Below are positions 24,569 through 33,918 of a stretch of 64,000 bases of DNA, one piece after another. Numbering within the stretch: the stretch's first letter is position 1; each line of letters starts with the position of its first letter. The stretch is taken from NCBI GenBank assembly GCA_048270425.1, contig JBLWSY010000007.1, positions 62,001-126,000 of the forward strand, read 5' to 3'. The notes under the pieces are model-generated. The model saw only the letters and a list, made by a program, of their open reading frames with translations. It searched no databases and had not been told where the DNA came from. This DNA is from Oceanospirillum sp048270425 (GTDB taxonomy: Bacteria > Pseudomonadota > Gammaproteobacteria > Pseudomonadales > Halomonadaceae). The position numbers and the translations under genes were made by a program.

Positions 24569-26011
24569 TTATAACGGATTGTAATACCAGAGAGATGCGC
24601 TGGTGATCAGCCACATAATCACACCGTAATGAAGGTTGTTTTTCAGTGCTTGTTTGGCGCTGATAAAATAGCGTCCCCGCAGTGACAGATTCATCCCGGA
24701 CATAGGGCTGCAAGCCGTTCCTATCCCCCAGCTGGCAAGAAAGACCATCGCTAAAAGATCGATTGGCGGTTCGGTCGGCACCATAAGACCACTGATTGTT
24801 GCAATGCTGATGACAGGATGAACCCCCAGAAGCGACAGTATCAGCATGGCCAACAGCAGCAAAGACGTTACCAGAGGAGTCAGTTGCGGAATCGGCAGTT
24901 GATCCGCATACAGCGTAAACAGCGTTCCCAAGCCCGCCGCCATTGTGCCCGCCGCCAGAAAAAGCGCCAGTTCATTGCCCATGCGGGCAAGGCGATTATT
25001 CGTATGATTTCTCAGCTTTTTCACCACCGCCTTACGTTTAAACATCAGCACGCCAATGGCGGTCAGCGGCGACAGAATGCTAATAATTTGCAGCACCGAA
25101 AGCGACGGTAGCAGATAATGAGCGCCGATCACCGCTAGAGCCAGAAATGCCGGTAAGGCAAGACTGCCGATCTGCATCGGGTAACCGGTAAAGGACTCCG
25201 CCTTGGGACGCAACTCAAAGTAGGTGATAAGCACACCGGTAATTGCCAGTGGGATACCCGCCTGCATCAGGGTTAACAGGTTAGCACCCGGCGCATAGGT
25301 CAGTGCCACAGCGACCGCTGCAAAAAAAGGCGACCAGAAAGCTCCTGCACAAAATGCCCGGGACAAAACCTGATGCTGGGTATTCTTCAGCGTGTTGCCG
25401 TCATGGCTTGCAGAGGCAAAGCGATCCGCCATGATAAAAACAATCGACATATTGATCACAGCACCAAACAGATGAACCCCTGCAAGGGTCTGTTTAAGGG
25501 CAGAGCGGCCTTCCGGTAGCGCCTCTGGCTCTTCATCGGGTTCTTTTGCAGCAACCATGGAGAGAAAACTCACCGCCATCAGCATCGCCAGCAGATTACC
25601 GTTGGAGCTGATCGCCGCTTGCCAGGGCAGATCAGCACCCTGTATTACACTCCAACCCATACTGCCAATACCCACCAGCATCAGAAGACCTGCCTGACGA
25701 CGGGTCGCTATCGCCAGCTGGCTCCAGCTGAGCGCCAAAGCACTCCAGAGCAGAAGCCCCGGCCAGATCAGAGATAAATGAGTAATGGGGTTAGTGGCGG
25801 TCAGCAGCAGCGCCAATGCCATACAGCTGCCGATCAGCTGATAGCGCACAGAAGGCTTATCCTCCGGATTAACCGGCGGCTGTGGCTGCGACAGTTCAGG
25901 TTCGTGAGGCTGCCCGGATTGGGAAGAAAGCGAGGTTTGAATGCTGCTATTGGTAGTCTGAGACACAGAGGCCTGCCAGCTGGAAATTGGGTTGGTGTTA
26001 GAACTGACCAT
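24569..26011 (-). CDS. Polytopic membrane protein, possible ion-transporter-superfamily carrier
   Basis: A 480-residue protein. The first 55 residues are a soluble Ser/Gln/Pro-rich segment, followed by about twelve hydrophobic segments. The C-terminal stretch GVHPVISIATISGLM with SWGIGTACSPMSGMNLSLRG resembles the re-entrant regions of ion-transporter-superfamily carriers (ArsB/NhaD, C4-dicarboxylate carriers). I cannot assign a substrate. A cytoplasmic loop near residues 155-170 is acidic. The start is uncertain because no ribosome binding site is seen; an internal start would remove the Q/P-rich leader. Confidence 0.65.
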   Translation of the reverse strand: MVSSNTNPISSWQASVSQTTNSSIQTSLSSQSGQPHEPELSQPQPPVNPEDKPSVRYQLIGSCMALALLLTATNPITHLSLIWPGLLLWSALALSWSQLAIATRRQAGLLMLVGIGSMGWSVIQGADLPWQAAISSNGNLLAMLMAVSFLSMVAAKEPDEEPEALPEGRSALKQTLAGVHLFGAVINMSIVFIMADRFASASHDGNTLKNTQHQVLSRAFCAGAFWSPFFAAVAVALTYAPGANLLTLMQAGIPLAITGVLITYFELRPKAESFTGYPMQIGSLALPAFLALAVIGAHYLLPSLSVLQIISILSPLTAIGVLMFKRKAVVKKLRNHTNNRLARMGNELALFLAAGTMAAGLGTLFTLYADQLPIPQLTPLVTSLLLLAMLILSLLGVHPVISIATISGLMVPTEPPIDLLAMVFLASWGIGTACSPMSGMNLSLRGRYFISAKQALKNNLHYGVIMWLITSASLWYYNPL

Positions 26012-26106
26012 TAGATAGGCGCATCATACGCTGATGGCAGGTTTTTTTCGAGCGGTGGCCCAGTGGCAAATTGAGAAATAATCAATCAGCCTCAGGCCTG
26101 TCGGAC

Positions 26107-26134
26107 TTGAGCTGTGGGGATTTCCTGTTATGCT
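26107..26134 (+). promoter_or_regulatory. Probable promoter of trmA
   Basis: TTGAGC (26107-26112), 16 bases, TATGCT (26129-26134), followed by a GC-rich CTGCGCCC discriminator, the type found at stringently controlled translation genes. Confidence 0.45.
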
Positions 26135-26198
26135 CTGCGCCCTTGTAAAACACTGTCCTTAAGCCAGTGATCACTCTACCGAACGTTGAGGTTATTCC

Positions 26199-27299
26199 GT
26201 GGCCCTACCTGTTGTTGAACCTGAAAACTATACCGCTCTGCTTGAAGAGAAAGCCAACCGGATTCGTGAGCAATTCGCAGCTTTTAATCCGCCAGAGCTG
26301 GAAGTCTTTGAGTCGCCAGCCAGCCACTACCGTATGCGTGCCGAGTTTCGTGTTTGGCACAAGGGTGATGACCTCTTCTATGTAATGTTTGATATCGGTG
26401 AAGATCCGAAAACCGACCGCAAAACCGTGCGTATGGATCAGTACCCGGTGGCGAATGAGCGCATTAATGAGCTGATGCCTGCACTCTTGGATGAGATCCG
26501 CGATGTGCCGGAACTGCGCCGTCGTCTGTTTCAGGTGGAGTTTCTGACCAGCCAATCCGGTGAATCCCTGATTACTATGATCTACCACCGCCCGTTAGGT
26601 GATGAGTGGGAAGTACTGGCCCGTGAGCTGCAGACCAAGCTGGGTGTGCGCATCATTGGCCGTAGCCGTAAACAGCGTCTGGTGCTGGACGTGGATTACG
26701 TGATCGAAACCATGCAGGTTGGTGAGCGTACGCTGGAATACCAGCAGGTAGAGAACAGTTTCACTCAGCCAAACGCGGCGCTGTGTGAAAAGATGCTTAA
26801 CTGGGCGGTGGATGTTAGCAAGGGCGTTGGCGGAGATTTAGTGGAGCTTTACTGCGGTAACGGCAACTTCACCCTGGCGCTGGCAGAAAACTTTGATCAT
26901 GTGGTGGCGACCGAGATCTCGAAGACTTCTGTTCGTTCTGCGCACTTTAATATCGAGCGTAACGGTATCGAAAATGTGCAGGTGGCCCGTGTTTCCAGTG
27001 AAGAGTTCAGCGAAGCGTTAGCGGGTAAAACCGAGATGCGCCGTCTGGAAGGTTTTGATTTGGAAAACCGCAATTTCTCCACCGTACTGGTTGATCCTCC
27101 GCGTGCCGGTCTGGATGACAATACCGTGCAGCAGATCGCCCAGTACGACAACATCATCTATATCTCCTGCAACCCGGATACCCTGCACGACAATCTGGTT
27201 GAGCTGAATAAAACCCACAAAGTAGTTCGCTTTGCCATGTTTGACCAGTTCCCGTACACCCACCATATCGAAAGCGGTGTTTTTATGGTGCGTCGCTGA
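26199..27299 (+). CDS. trmA: tRNA (uracil-54-C5)-methyltransferase
   Basis: A 366-residue SAM enzyme that makes ribothymidine in the T-loop of tRNAs. The N-terminal part has YRMRAEFRVWH. The SAM pocket is VELYCGNGNFTLALAENF. The motif VDPPRAGLD and the nucleophile Cys in YISCNPDTL are present, and the C-terminal general base is the Glu of HHIESGVF. The length equals the E. coli enzyme. It uses a GTG start with GAGG nine bases upstream. Confidence 0.97.
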   Translation: MALPVVEPENYTALLEEKANRIREQFAAFNPPELEVFESPASHYRMRAEFRVWHKGDDLFYVMFDIGEDPKTDRKTVRMDQYPVANERINELMPALLDEIRDVPELRRRLFQVEFLTSQSGESLITMIYHRPLGDEWEVLARELQTKLGVRIIGRSRKQRLVLDVDYVIETMQVGERTLEYQQVENSFTQPNAALCEKMLNWAVDVSKGVGGDLVELYCGNGNFTLALAENFDHVVATEISKTSVRSAHFNIERNGIENVQVARVSSEEFSEALAGKTEMRRLEGFDLENRNFSTVLVDPPRAGLDDNTVQQIAQYDNIIYISCNPDTLHDNLVELNKTHKVVRFAMFDQFPYTHHIESGVFMVRR

Positions 27300-27360
27300 T
27301 TTTCTGACGTTCCTTTAGCTTCCTCGGAGCAGGCCTGAAAGTCCTGTTCCCGAAGCCAAA

Positions 27361-27405
27361 AAAGCCCGATGAATAGCCAAGGTTAAAGGCGGTTCATCGG
27401 GCTTT
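27361..27405. terminator. Bidirectional terminator between trmA and batD
   Basis: AAAGCCCGATGAA and its exact complement enclose a 19-base loop. A and T ends suit both converging transcripts. Confidence 0.75.
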
Positions 27406-27414
27406 GTCGTTTTT

Positions 27415-27475
27415 GACTTTTAAGGAGCCGGCTTTAAGAGAGCTGACTTTTAAGGAGCCGGCTTTTAAGGGGCTG
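27415..27475. repeat. Short 30-bp-period tandem repeat downstream of batD
   Basis: GACTTTTAAGGAGCCGGCTTT occurs at 27415 and again at 27445, followed by a degenerate third copy at about 27461. It lies just past the batD stop codon and could be read through as a Lys/Ser/Leu repeat in another frame, but no gene uses it. Confidence 0.7.
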
Positions 27476-27478
27476 GCG

Positions 27479-29200
27479 CTACTGGCCGGGATAAAGCTCC
27501 GGCAGCGGCTGATCTTTCGCTTCGGGGGCGCGTTTGACACCTTCACTGGCGTTTGCCAAGGCATCGCCCTGCCAGTCTTCCGGTTTAGCGTCTGGGCCAA
27601 AGAGTGCCATTTGCAGCTGGTGCAGCGCCTGATCAAATTCGGGCGTGGTTTGAGGTGCTTCAAGGCGCTGCCATTTCTGCCATGCATCCCATGCGGCTCT
27701 GGCCTGATTTTGCTGACAGGCGTTAAGCAGCGCCTGTCGGAAGATCGGATTTTCTTCCACAACAGCGGCATTACTTTGAGAGGCGATTGCACCGCCAATC
27801 GCCATGTCATGAAACAGCTGCTGGCGGGCAAAGGTAAGCTGTTGTTTGCTTTGCCAGAGCAAGGCTGCCAGTGCTGCACTTAAGATCGCAAAAATCAGGG
27901 TGGTGATCTGCCAGATAAGGTTGCTGTTATTACTTTCTGTAATCTCTTTGGGCTGCTGGGCCTGATTGCTGGTTTCGGCAACGGGTTCCGGTTCTTTTAC
28001 CTTATTGGGATCCGGGCTGATGCTCAGGGGTAAAGAATCTAAAGTGGCGTATTCCAGCTGATCGGTTTCAGTATTCCACCAGGGCACCCGTAATTCAGGA
28101 AGATTCAGTGGGCCTGATTCAGTGGGGATCAGTGCAATACTGAGGTTTTTTTCACCCACCAGCCCCGTTCCTTTGCCGTTGAGGTTTTCAGGCATCTCAT
28201 TTAACTGAGGTTGTTCCGGATACTGGCGGACGCCGGCGATTGGCGGCATAACCAAGGGAGGCAGTTGCGCAGCTGTTAAGCCATGGGCCTGAAGCGTCAG
28301 TTTTCGTGTTAGCGGTGTGCCTTCCTGCCATTGTGCGTAGTTGCCGCTCCACTCCTGACTTAAGGTTACGGATCGGGCTGGAAGCCATTGAGCATTGGCT
28401 GGAAAGCTATCGGGAACCGGCTGAACGTTGATTTTGTGTTCCGGGCTTTGAATACGAATCTGCTTCAGACCACCGAGCGAGTAGCGGTTCTGAATCCGCA
28501 CCCGACCGCTGAAGGTTTGTGGTGGAATCACCAGCTCGCCACTGCTTTGCGGATAAAGCGCAAACTGCCACTCGGCAACATTGTAGAGACGGCCATCGAT
28601 ACGGGCTTCAAAATCTTTGCGATTACCCAGCTGGACCATCAGCACGTTATCCAGATCCAGATCCGTCAAACCGTGATCTGAAATACTGGTGGCGTAGTAG
28701 AGGCGCAGGGTGTAAATCAGCTGCTGCTGAACGTAGATAGCATCGCTGTGATCAATCTCACTGTGCAGAAACACATCGGCACTGGCTTGGGTGTTTGCAG
28801 GTTTGGGCTGTACTTCCAGCGTGATCGGCTGACTGGAGGCATCACCAATGCTGATTGCCGGAATAATCAGGGTGCCGCTACGTTTGGGGAGCAGGGTGAT
28901 TTCCCAGAGCCGCTCTGAACGGTTTTCGCCATTGATGATAATAATATTGGTTCTAGGAGGTTGAGCCCGTACTTCAAAATCCTGATAGAGCTCACTCAGG
29001 TCAGGTTTCCCTGTGAGCTCAAGTCCTGGTGATTTCAGAAAGAGCGTAACGCTTTCATTTTCCATCAGCCGGGTACGGTCAACGCTGGCTTCAAGCTCGT
29101 TGGCTTCGGCTATGTTGGCAAACAGCAGGCTGATGATCAGCAGGTAAAGCGCTGCTATCAGATTGATGAACGATAATCGGTTTTTAATCGGGCTTACCAT
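27479..29200 (-). CDS. batD: BatD-like protein (oxygen-tolerance family)
   Basis: A 573-residue protein with an N-terminal signal peptide (LYLLIISLLFANIAEA), a long beta-rich periplasmic part and one membrane segment near residues 430-455 (LIWQITTLIFAILSAALAALLW). The opening ASVDRTRLMENESVTLFL is typical of BatD. It closes the MoxR-Bat locus: its ATG overlaps the stop of the BatB/C gene in the form ATGGTAA. Bat proteins help withstand oxidative or envelope stress; the mechanism is unresolved. Confidence 0.9.
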   Translation of the reverse strand: MVSPIKNRLSFINLIAALYLLIISLLFANIAEANELEASVDRTRLMENESVTLFLKSPGLELTGKPDLSELYQDFEVRAQPPRTNIIIINGENRSERLWEITLLPKRSGTLIIPAISIGDASSQPITLEVQPKPANTQASADVFLHSEIDHSDAIYVQQQLIYTLRLYYATSISDHGLTDLDLDNVLMVQLGNRKDFEARIDGRLYNVAEWQFALYPQSSGELVIPPQTFSGRVRIQNRYSLGGLKQIRIQSPEHKINVQPVPDSFPANAQWLPARSVTLSQEWSGNYAQWQEGTPLTRKLTLQAHGLTAAQLPPLVMPPIAGVRQYPEQPQLNEMPENLNGKGTGLVGEKNLSIALIPTESGPLNLPELRVPWWNTETDQLEYATLDSLPLSISPDPNKVKEPEPVAETSNQAQQPKEITESNNSNLIWQITTLIFAILSAALAALLWQSKQQLTFARQQLFHDMAIGGAIASQSNAAVVEENPIFRQALLNACQQNQARAAWDAWQKWQRLEAPQTTPEFDQALHQLQMALFGPDAKPEDWQGDALANASEGVKRAPEAKDQPLPELYPGQ

Positions 29201-31119
29201 GGTGCTCGTCCTTCAGGCAGGGGATCGCGGCGCTGATTAGTTTCATATTCAAATTTACGGCGCAGCAGTCCTGCCGGGTCGTCCGGGATCCGGCGCAGCC
29301 ACTGCTCCAGAGAAAGTTCTTCCTCACTCATACCTTCGGTGGTTTCGGGAGCTCCCGCTACAGATGATGCGCTCTGATCTTTCAGTTGCTGTTTTTTCTG
29401 CTGTTCGGCCAGTTTATCCAGCACACTCTGGTCCAGTTCTTCATCACCGGTGGCATCGTTTTCGTTGGGATTGCCGAACATCGATGAGTCATCATCCGGG
29501 CCAAACTCCTGATTCTGGCTGCCTGCCCCCTGATTTGGTGCCCTATCGGATGCGTTGGCAGACCCTTGCTGGTCAGCGCGTGATTGCTGAGAATCGTTCT
29601 GACCCGACCGGCCGTTTTGCTGGCTTTGCCCAGACTGGCCCTGTTGTTCTGAAGGCGGTTGATCGGAGGATTGTTGTTCAGAGGAGCCCTGTTCAGGAGA
29701 TTGCGGCTCTGAAGATTGCGGGTTTGGGTTGTTGTTGCTCTGATCCTGTTGCTCTCTGTTCTGTTGCTGGTCTTGCTGCTGTTTCAGCAGTTTTTCCACC
29801 AGAGAACGATTGAACTCGGCATCCTTCAGATTCGGGTTCTGTTCCAGTGCTTTGCTGTAGGCACTCATGGCTTCATCAAGGCGGCCCAGTCTGGCAAGGG
29901 CGTTACCCCGGTTGTAGTGAGCCTGCGGTGTGTCACTCTTGGCAAACTCGCTGATCGCCTGTTGATAATCCTTCTGGCGGTAGTAGGCACTTCCTCGCCA
30001 GAGTGGATCTTTTAGTAATTCTTCCGCCTGATCGTAATTGCCTTCCTGAAAGGCTGCTTCACCTTCGCTTTGCGGGTTTGCTGGCCAGAAGGCGAATACG
30101 GGCTTAGGGGCTGACAGCAGAATCAGTAACGGTAGCATCAGCAACCAGTTACGGCGGAAGGCCAGGGCTACTAAAGGCAGTACTGGCAGCAGAAACCAGT
30201 GCCCCTGCTCGATCCATAAAGGGAGTCTTGCCTGAGTTTCTTTAATCTCCTGCTGATCAACGTCCACGGGTAAAAGGTAGTCCAGGTCCTCTTCATCCAG
30301 TGTGATGCTATGTATCAGGGCATCTGTGGATGCCGCAAAATCTTCCAGTTCAATCCGGTCGAGCTGGCTGATAATCACATTGCCTTTCTGGTCTTTGACA
30401 AAGCCCTGATCTCCCAGCGGAATCGGTGCGCCGGCTTCTGTGCCCACAGACATAATGCTGAGGCTCATGCTTTTCGGCAGTTGCTTGCGAATGCTTTGCT
30501 GGGCGGTTTTATCCAGTCCATCGGTGATCAGCAACAGGCGGGCTTTCTGGAAACCGGACTGGCGAACCAGTTCTATGGCTTTACCGATACCGATTTCAGC
30601 AGCACTGCCCAGTTTCGGCATCATCAGCGGATCAAGAGCCGGCAACAGGTTGCGGATCGTCGCGGTGTCCTGGGTCAGGGGGGTTACTGTATGGGCATCA
30701 CCGCTGTAAACCACCAGTGCGGTCATGCCTTCTTTGCGCTGCTTGAGCAGATCCTGAAGCTTCTGTTTACTGCGGGTGATGCGGTCGGGTGGAAGATCCT
30801 CTGCCAGCATCGACAGGGACAGATCAAGCACAATGACCAGATTATCCTGCTTGATCAGTGCGGGGCGTGACTGCTGGCTCCAGCTTGGGCCTGCTAGGGC
30901 GATGCCGGTCAGGCTCAGGGCGACTATTGTCCAGAGCAGATAACTGGGCTGCTTTTCAGGTTTGGCCAGCAGCTGTTGCTGCAGGTCCGGGCGCATCTGA
31001 TCCTGCCAGGGATTACTGGCATGGCGAAAACGCAGATACCAGAGCACCTGAATGACAACAATGGGTATCAGTATCAGCGCCCATGGACGCGAAAAATGAA
31101 AGCTATCCAGTAGTTCCAA
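29194..31119 (-). CDS. BatB/BatC fusion: von Willebrand A domain plus TPR
   Basis: A 641-residue protein. It begins with two membrane segments (about 12-30 and 60-80) and a VWA domain (about 90-290) whose metal site begins VLDLSLSMLAED (DxSxS intact). Another membrane segment follows, then a TPR region (about 355-450, AHYNRGNALARLGRLDEAM) equivalent to BatC. Residues about 455-545 are a low-complexity Q/S/N/G tract, probably disordered. The C-terminus has SLEQWLRRIPDDPAGLLRRKF, typical of this fusion. It starts two bases after batA ends. Confidence 0.93.
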   Translation of the reverse strand: MELLDSFHFSRPWALILIPIVVIQVLWYLRFRHASNPWQDQMRPDLQQQLLAKPEKQPSYLLWTIVALSLTGIALAGPSWSQQSRPALIKQDNLVIVLDLSLSMLAEDLPPDRITRSKQKLQDLLKQRKEGMTALVVYSGDAHTVTPLTQDTATIRNLLPALDPLMMPKLGSAAEIGIGKAIELVRQSGFQKARLLLITDGLDKTAQQSIRKQLPKSMSLSIMSVGTEAGAPIPLGDQGFVKDQKGNVIISQLDRIELEDFAASTDALIHSITLDEEDLDYLLPVDVDQQEIKETQARLPLWIEQGHWFLLPVLPLVALAFRRNWLLMLPLLILLSAPKPVFAFWPANPQSEGEAAFQEGNYDQAEELLKDPLWRGSAYYRQKDYQQAISEFAKSDTPQAHYNRGNALARLGRLDEAMSAYSKALEQNPNLKDAEFNRSLVEKLLKQQQDQQQNREQQDQSNNNPNPQSSEPQSPEQGSSEQQSSDQPPSEQQGQSGQSQQNGRSGQNDSQQSRADQQGSANASDRAPNQGAGSQNQEFGPDDDSSMFGNPNENDATGDEELDQSVLDKLAEQQKKQQLKDQSASSVAGAPETTEGMSEEELSLEQWLRRIPDDPAGLLRRKFEYETNQRRDPLPEGRAPW

Positions 31120-31121
31120 GG

Positions 31122-32291
31122 TTAATCCCTACCCTGAGTGCTGTTGAGCTTTGATAAAGCGGTTGGCTGAGGTTTGTTCTCCGCCAGCTCTGATGAATGA
31201 GCTGGCGGCTCGGATTCGCTGACCTGCTGTCGCCAGTAGATCAGAAACCAGCGGCCGGCGAAGGCGGAGATCAGCGACGCAAAAATCAGCAGCAAAGGCC
31301 AGTGCATCAGGCTGTGCCGCGGACGAAAAACCTGCGCCTGTTGTTCGATCGGTTCCAGACGATCCAGTTCCTTGTAGATCGCATCCAGCTCCTCGGTGCT
31401 TCGGGCGCGGAAGTAAGTACCATCGGTTGCCCGGGCGATATTGCGCAAGGTGATCTCGTCCAGGTCCTGTGAGGGGTTGATGCGTCGGGTCAGACCAAAG
31501 AGGGTTTCCACTTCCAACTCATCAGCCCCGATTCCGACAGTATAGATTTTCAGCTTTTGCCCGGCAGCCAGTTGCGCAGCCTGAATCGGGTCGATAGATC
31601 CGGCTGTGTTGGCACCATCCGTTAGCAGGATCAGGATACGCCCACCTTCAGGCTGATCCTTAAGGCGCTTCACGGCCAGTCCGATAGCGTCCCCGATGGC
31701 GGTTTGATCACCAGCCATGCGCAGCTGAATCTCTTCCAGCTGGGCGGAAACGGTTTTGCGGTCATGGGACATAGGTACGTGCAGATAAGCCTGGGTACCA
31801 AAAACGATAAGCCCTAAGCGATCGCCTTCACGACGCAGGACGAAGTCGGACACAATCTCTTTAACGGCGGTCAGTCGGTCGATACGCTGCTTATTCAGCA
31901 CCATATCGTCCATCTGCATACTGCCGGAGATATCCACTGCTAACATCAGATCCCGGCCTTTGTTGGGCAGGGGTTGAGGTTCTCCGATCCATTGGGGATG
32001 AGCCGCCGCGACGATAAGCAGCAACCAGAGCCAGCTGCCTACCAATAAACGCAGTGTTTTGCGTTGGTTACGCAGGGTGCCGCTTTTGACGCTTTGCTGG
32101 GAACTGAGCCAGGCAACCCTAAGCCGGTAATGGCGGGGAGCGGCTGGCGGCATAAAACGATAGACCAGCCAGGGCAGGGGCAGCATCAGGAAAACCCAGG
32201 GCCAGATAAAAGAGATCTGTCCAAAGACTGCCAATGGGCCGGAAAAGAGATCCAATTGGGTGAGGGTATTTAAAGCTGTCGCTTGATCCAC
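31122..32291 (-). CDS. batA: BatA-like von Willebrand A membrane protein
   Basis: A 389-residue protein with membrane segments at about 28-45, 80-98 and 330-348. The VWA domain between the second and third has an intact metal site (AVDISGSMQMDD), plus LLTDGANTAG and YTVGIGADE. The opening FIWPWVFLMLPLPWLVYRF is family-typical. It overlaps the upstream DUF4381 gene by 22 bases and is followed two bases later by batB/C, so the group is one operon. Confidence 0.93.
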   Translation of the reverse strand: MDQATALNTLTQLDLFSGPLAVFGQISFIWPWVFLMLPLPWLVYRFMPPAAPRHYRLRVAWLSSQQSVKSGTLRNQRKTLRLLVGSWLWLLLIVAAAHPQWIGEPQPLPNKGRDLMLAVDISGSMQMDDMVLNKQRIDRLTAVKEIVSDFVLRREGDRLGLIVFGTQAYLHVPMSHDRKTVSAQLEEIQLRMAGDQTAIGDAIGLAVKRLKDQPEGGRILILLTDGANTAGSIDPIQAAQLAAGQKLKIYTVGIGADELEVETLFGLTRRINPSQDLDEITLRNIARATDGTYFRARSTEELDAIYKELDRLEPIEQQAQVFRPRHSLMHWPLLLIFASLISAFAGRWFLIYWRQQVSESEPPAHSSELAENKPQPTALSKLNSTQGRD

Positions 32292-32764
32292 CGTTTCACC
32301 ACCTCAATCAGGGCGTTTTCATCGAAGTCTTCAGGGGCGGATTCGTAAGCCTGGATCAGTACCCGGCCTTCGCCCTTGCTGAAATCTTTAGTGCGTCCGC
32401 TACGATCAAGAAATTCCAGCCAGTGTTTCCCAGCCAGAGGGGAAATCTTTTCGCGTTCGTAATTGATCATTGCCATACGGCGCAGCAGCATATTCAGTTC
32501 GTTTAACAAGCGCTGGTTCTGACCATGTTCGCTGAAGCGCGTGCGCATCAGTTCGAGCTCATTCAGGGCATAGCGGCGGGTTCGTGTCCTGAGGTAGTAA
32601 CGGCGAATGATAACGGTGAGAATAACCAGTGTGATCACGCCGGCAACGGAGATCCACCAGGCGTTCAGGCTGGGTGTCCAGCCACCGGTTGGCTCGGGGA
32701 TATGGATATCTCTCAGTTGCTCCAGCAGTCTGGAGGCCTCTTGGGTAACTTGTGCGGTGCTCAT
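32270..32764 (-). CDS. DUF4381 membrane protein of the Bat operon
   Basis: A 164-residue protein with one membrane segment (about 30-52) and the DUF4381 pattern: LLEQLRDIHIPEPTGGWTPS near the N-terminus and INYEREKISPLAGKHWLEFLD further on. This family is found between DUF58 and BatA genes in proteobacteria, which is exactly its place here. GGAG lies upstream of the ATG. Confidence 0.9.
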   Translation of the reverse strand: MSTAQVTQEASRLLEQLRDIHIPEPTGGWTPSLNAWWISVAGVITLVILTVIIRRYYLRTRTRRYALNELELMRTRFSEHGQNQRLLNELNMLLRRMAMINYEREKISPLAGKHWLEFLDRSGRTKDFSKGEGRVLIQAYESAPEDFDENALIEVVKRWIKRQL

Positions 32765-32940
32765 TAAGCGGGGCTCCTGCCGAGCTCTAATTGTGTGTGA
32801 TAAATCGAGTTGTAAAATCAGATGTTTCTGTCGATGTGGATCTGTTCTGCTGATTTATCCTGATTTTCAGATATCTGTTTGTTGTATCAGGCTTTTTTAT
32901 ACCAAATCAGGGCTCAGGATTATACTGATTTAAGTGGATT

Positions 32941-33918
32941 TTACCGGGTTGCGTTGGCAAAAAACTGTTTCAGTTTGTCAGCCGGTTTCTCCTGTGTTGA
33001 GAGAGGTATAAAGTGCCCCCGTGCCTTTTGCACGTGTTGCTTCAGAGCAGTTTGATGCAGGTCAAACTCTTTTCGGTACCGTTCCTGTTCGCTGATGCGA
33101 GTACCGTCGTAGTAATAATCCTGTTTGCCATCGGTGAGAAAACAGGAACCTTTGGGTAGCTCCCGTTCCAGTGGGTCGCTGATCTGAATCGCCACCAGAT
33201 TGTGATTGCGGCTGAGCTGGCTCAGAGCAGACGCCTCTTCCAGATCCAGTGACCAGAAGTCACTGATCACTACGATCAGACTGCCATGTCCCGGCTGGGC
33301 CGCGATCTGGCGTAATACCTGATTCATACGGCCGGGTTTGGCCCGGCTGGCTTTGTCGGTGATCTGCAGGCCTAAGTCGCAGCTGCTTTTCAGTAACGGC
33401 AGCAGACCTTTATGTCGGGCTTTGGGTTTGATCAGGCGGGTATCACCGCCGTTAAAAACCAATCCGCCGCAACGGTCGCCCTGATAACTTAATGCCCAGC
33501 CGATGATAGCAGCTGTGTTGGCAGCCTGTTCCGCTTTACTGCGGGTGCTGCCAAACAGCATGGATGCGGAGAGGTCCACCACCAGATGCACCGGGCGTTC
33601 CCGCTCTTCCATAAAAACCTTGGTGTGCGGTCGCCGGGTGCGGGCGGTGACTTTCCAGTCCATCAGTCGGATATCATCACCGGGCTGGTAGTTGCGGATT
33701 TCGCTCAGCTCCATGCCGCGGCCCTGCTGGCGGGATCTGTGCTGACCCGCGAGGGTCGAGCCTGTCGGCGAGCGCAGATTCAGTCCCAGCAGATTTTTAT
33801 GTTCCTGCAGTAGGGTAAGCTGATCCAGCCGGAGTTCCGGCAAAAAGGTAGCAGAGCCCTGCAGCTGATGTTCCGGCTGCAGGCTTTTTCGGATCTGTTG
33901 CCAGGCCGATTGCAGCAT
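32941..33918 (-). CDS. DUF58 protein of the MoxR/Bat locus
   Basis: A 325-residue VWA-like protein. It contains the DUF58 core RGMELSEIRNYQPGDDIRLMDWKVTARTR (quoted in part: YQPGDDIRLMDWKVTARTR) and LVVDLSASMLFG, which keeps a DxSxS metal motif. It starts with the TAATG overlap on the moxR stop, indicating coupling. DUF58 proteins are partners of MoxR ATPases. A 176-base gap separates it from the DUF4381 gene; an internal promoter there is possible but not evident. Confidence 0.93.
   Translation of the reverse strand: MLQSAWQQIRKSLQPEHQLQGSATFLPELRLDQLTLLQEHKNLLGLNLRSPTGSTLAGQHRSRQQGRGMELSEIRNYQPGDDIRLMDWKVTARTRRPHTKVFMEERERPVHLVVDLSASMLFGSTRSKAEQAANTAAIIGWALSYQGDRCGGLVFNGGDTRLIKPKARHKGLLPLLKSSCDLGLQITDKASRAKPGRMNQVLRQIAAQPGHGSLIVVISDFWSLDLEEASALSQLSRNHNLVAIQISDPLERELPKGSCFLTDGKQDYYYDGTRISEQERYRKEFDLHQTALKQHVQKARGHFIPLSTQEKPADKLKQFFANATR

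Noticed and set aside
27404..27883. Open frame across the tandem repeat, antisense to batD
   Set aside because: Its repeated start is a by-product of the 30-base repeat; the rest is antisense to batD.
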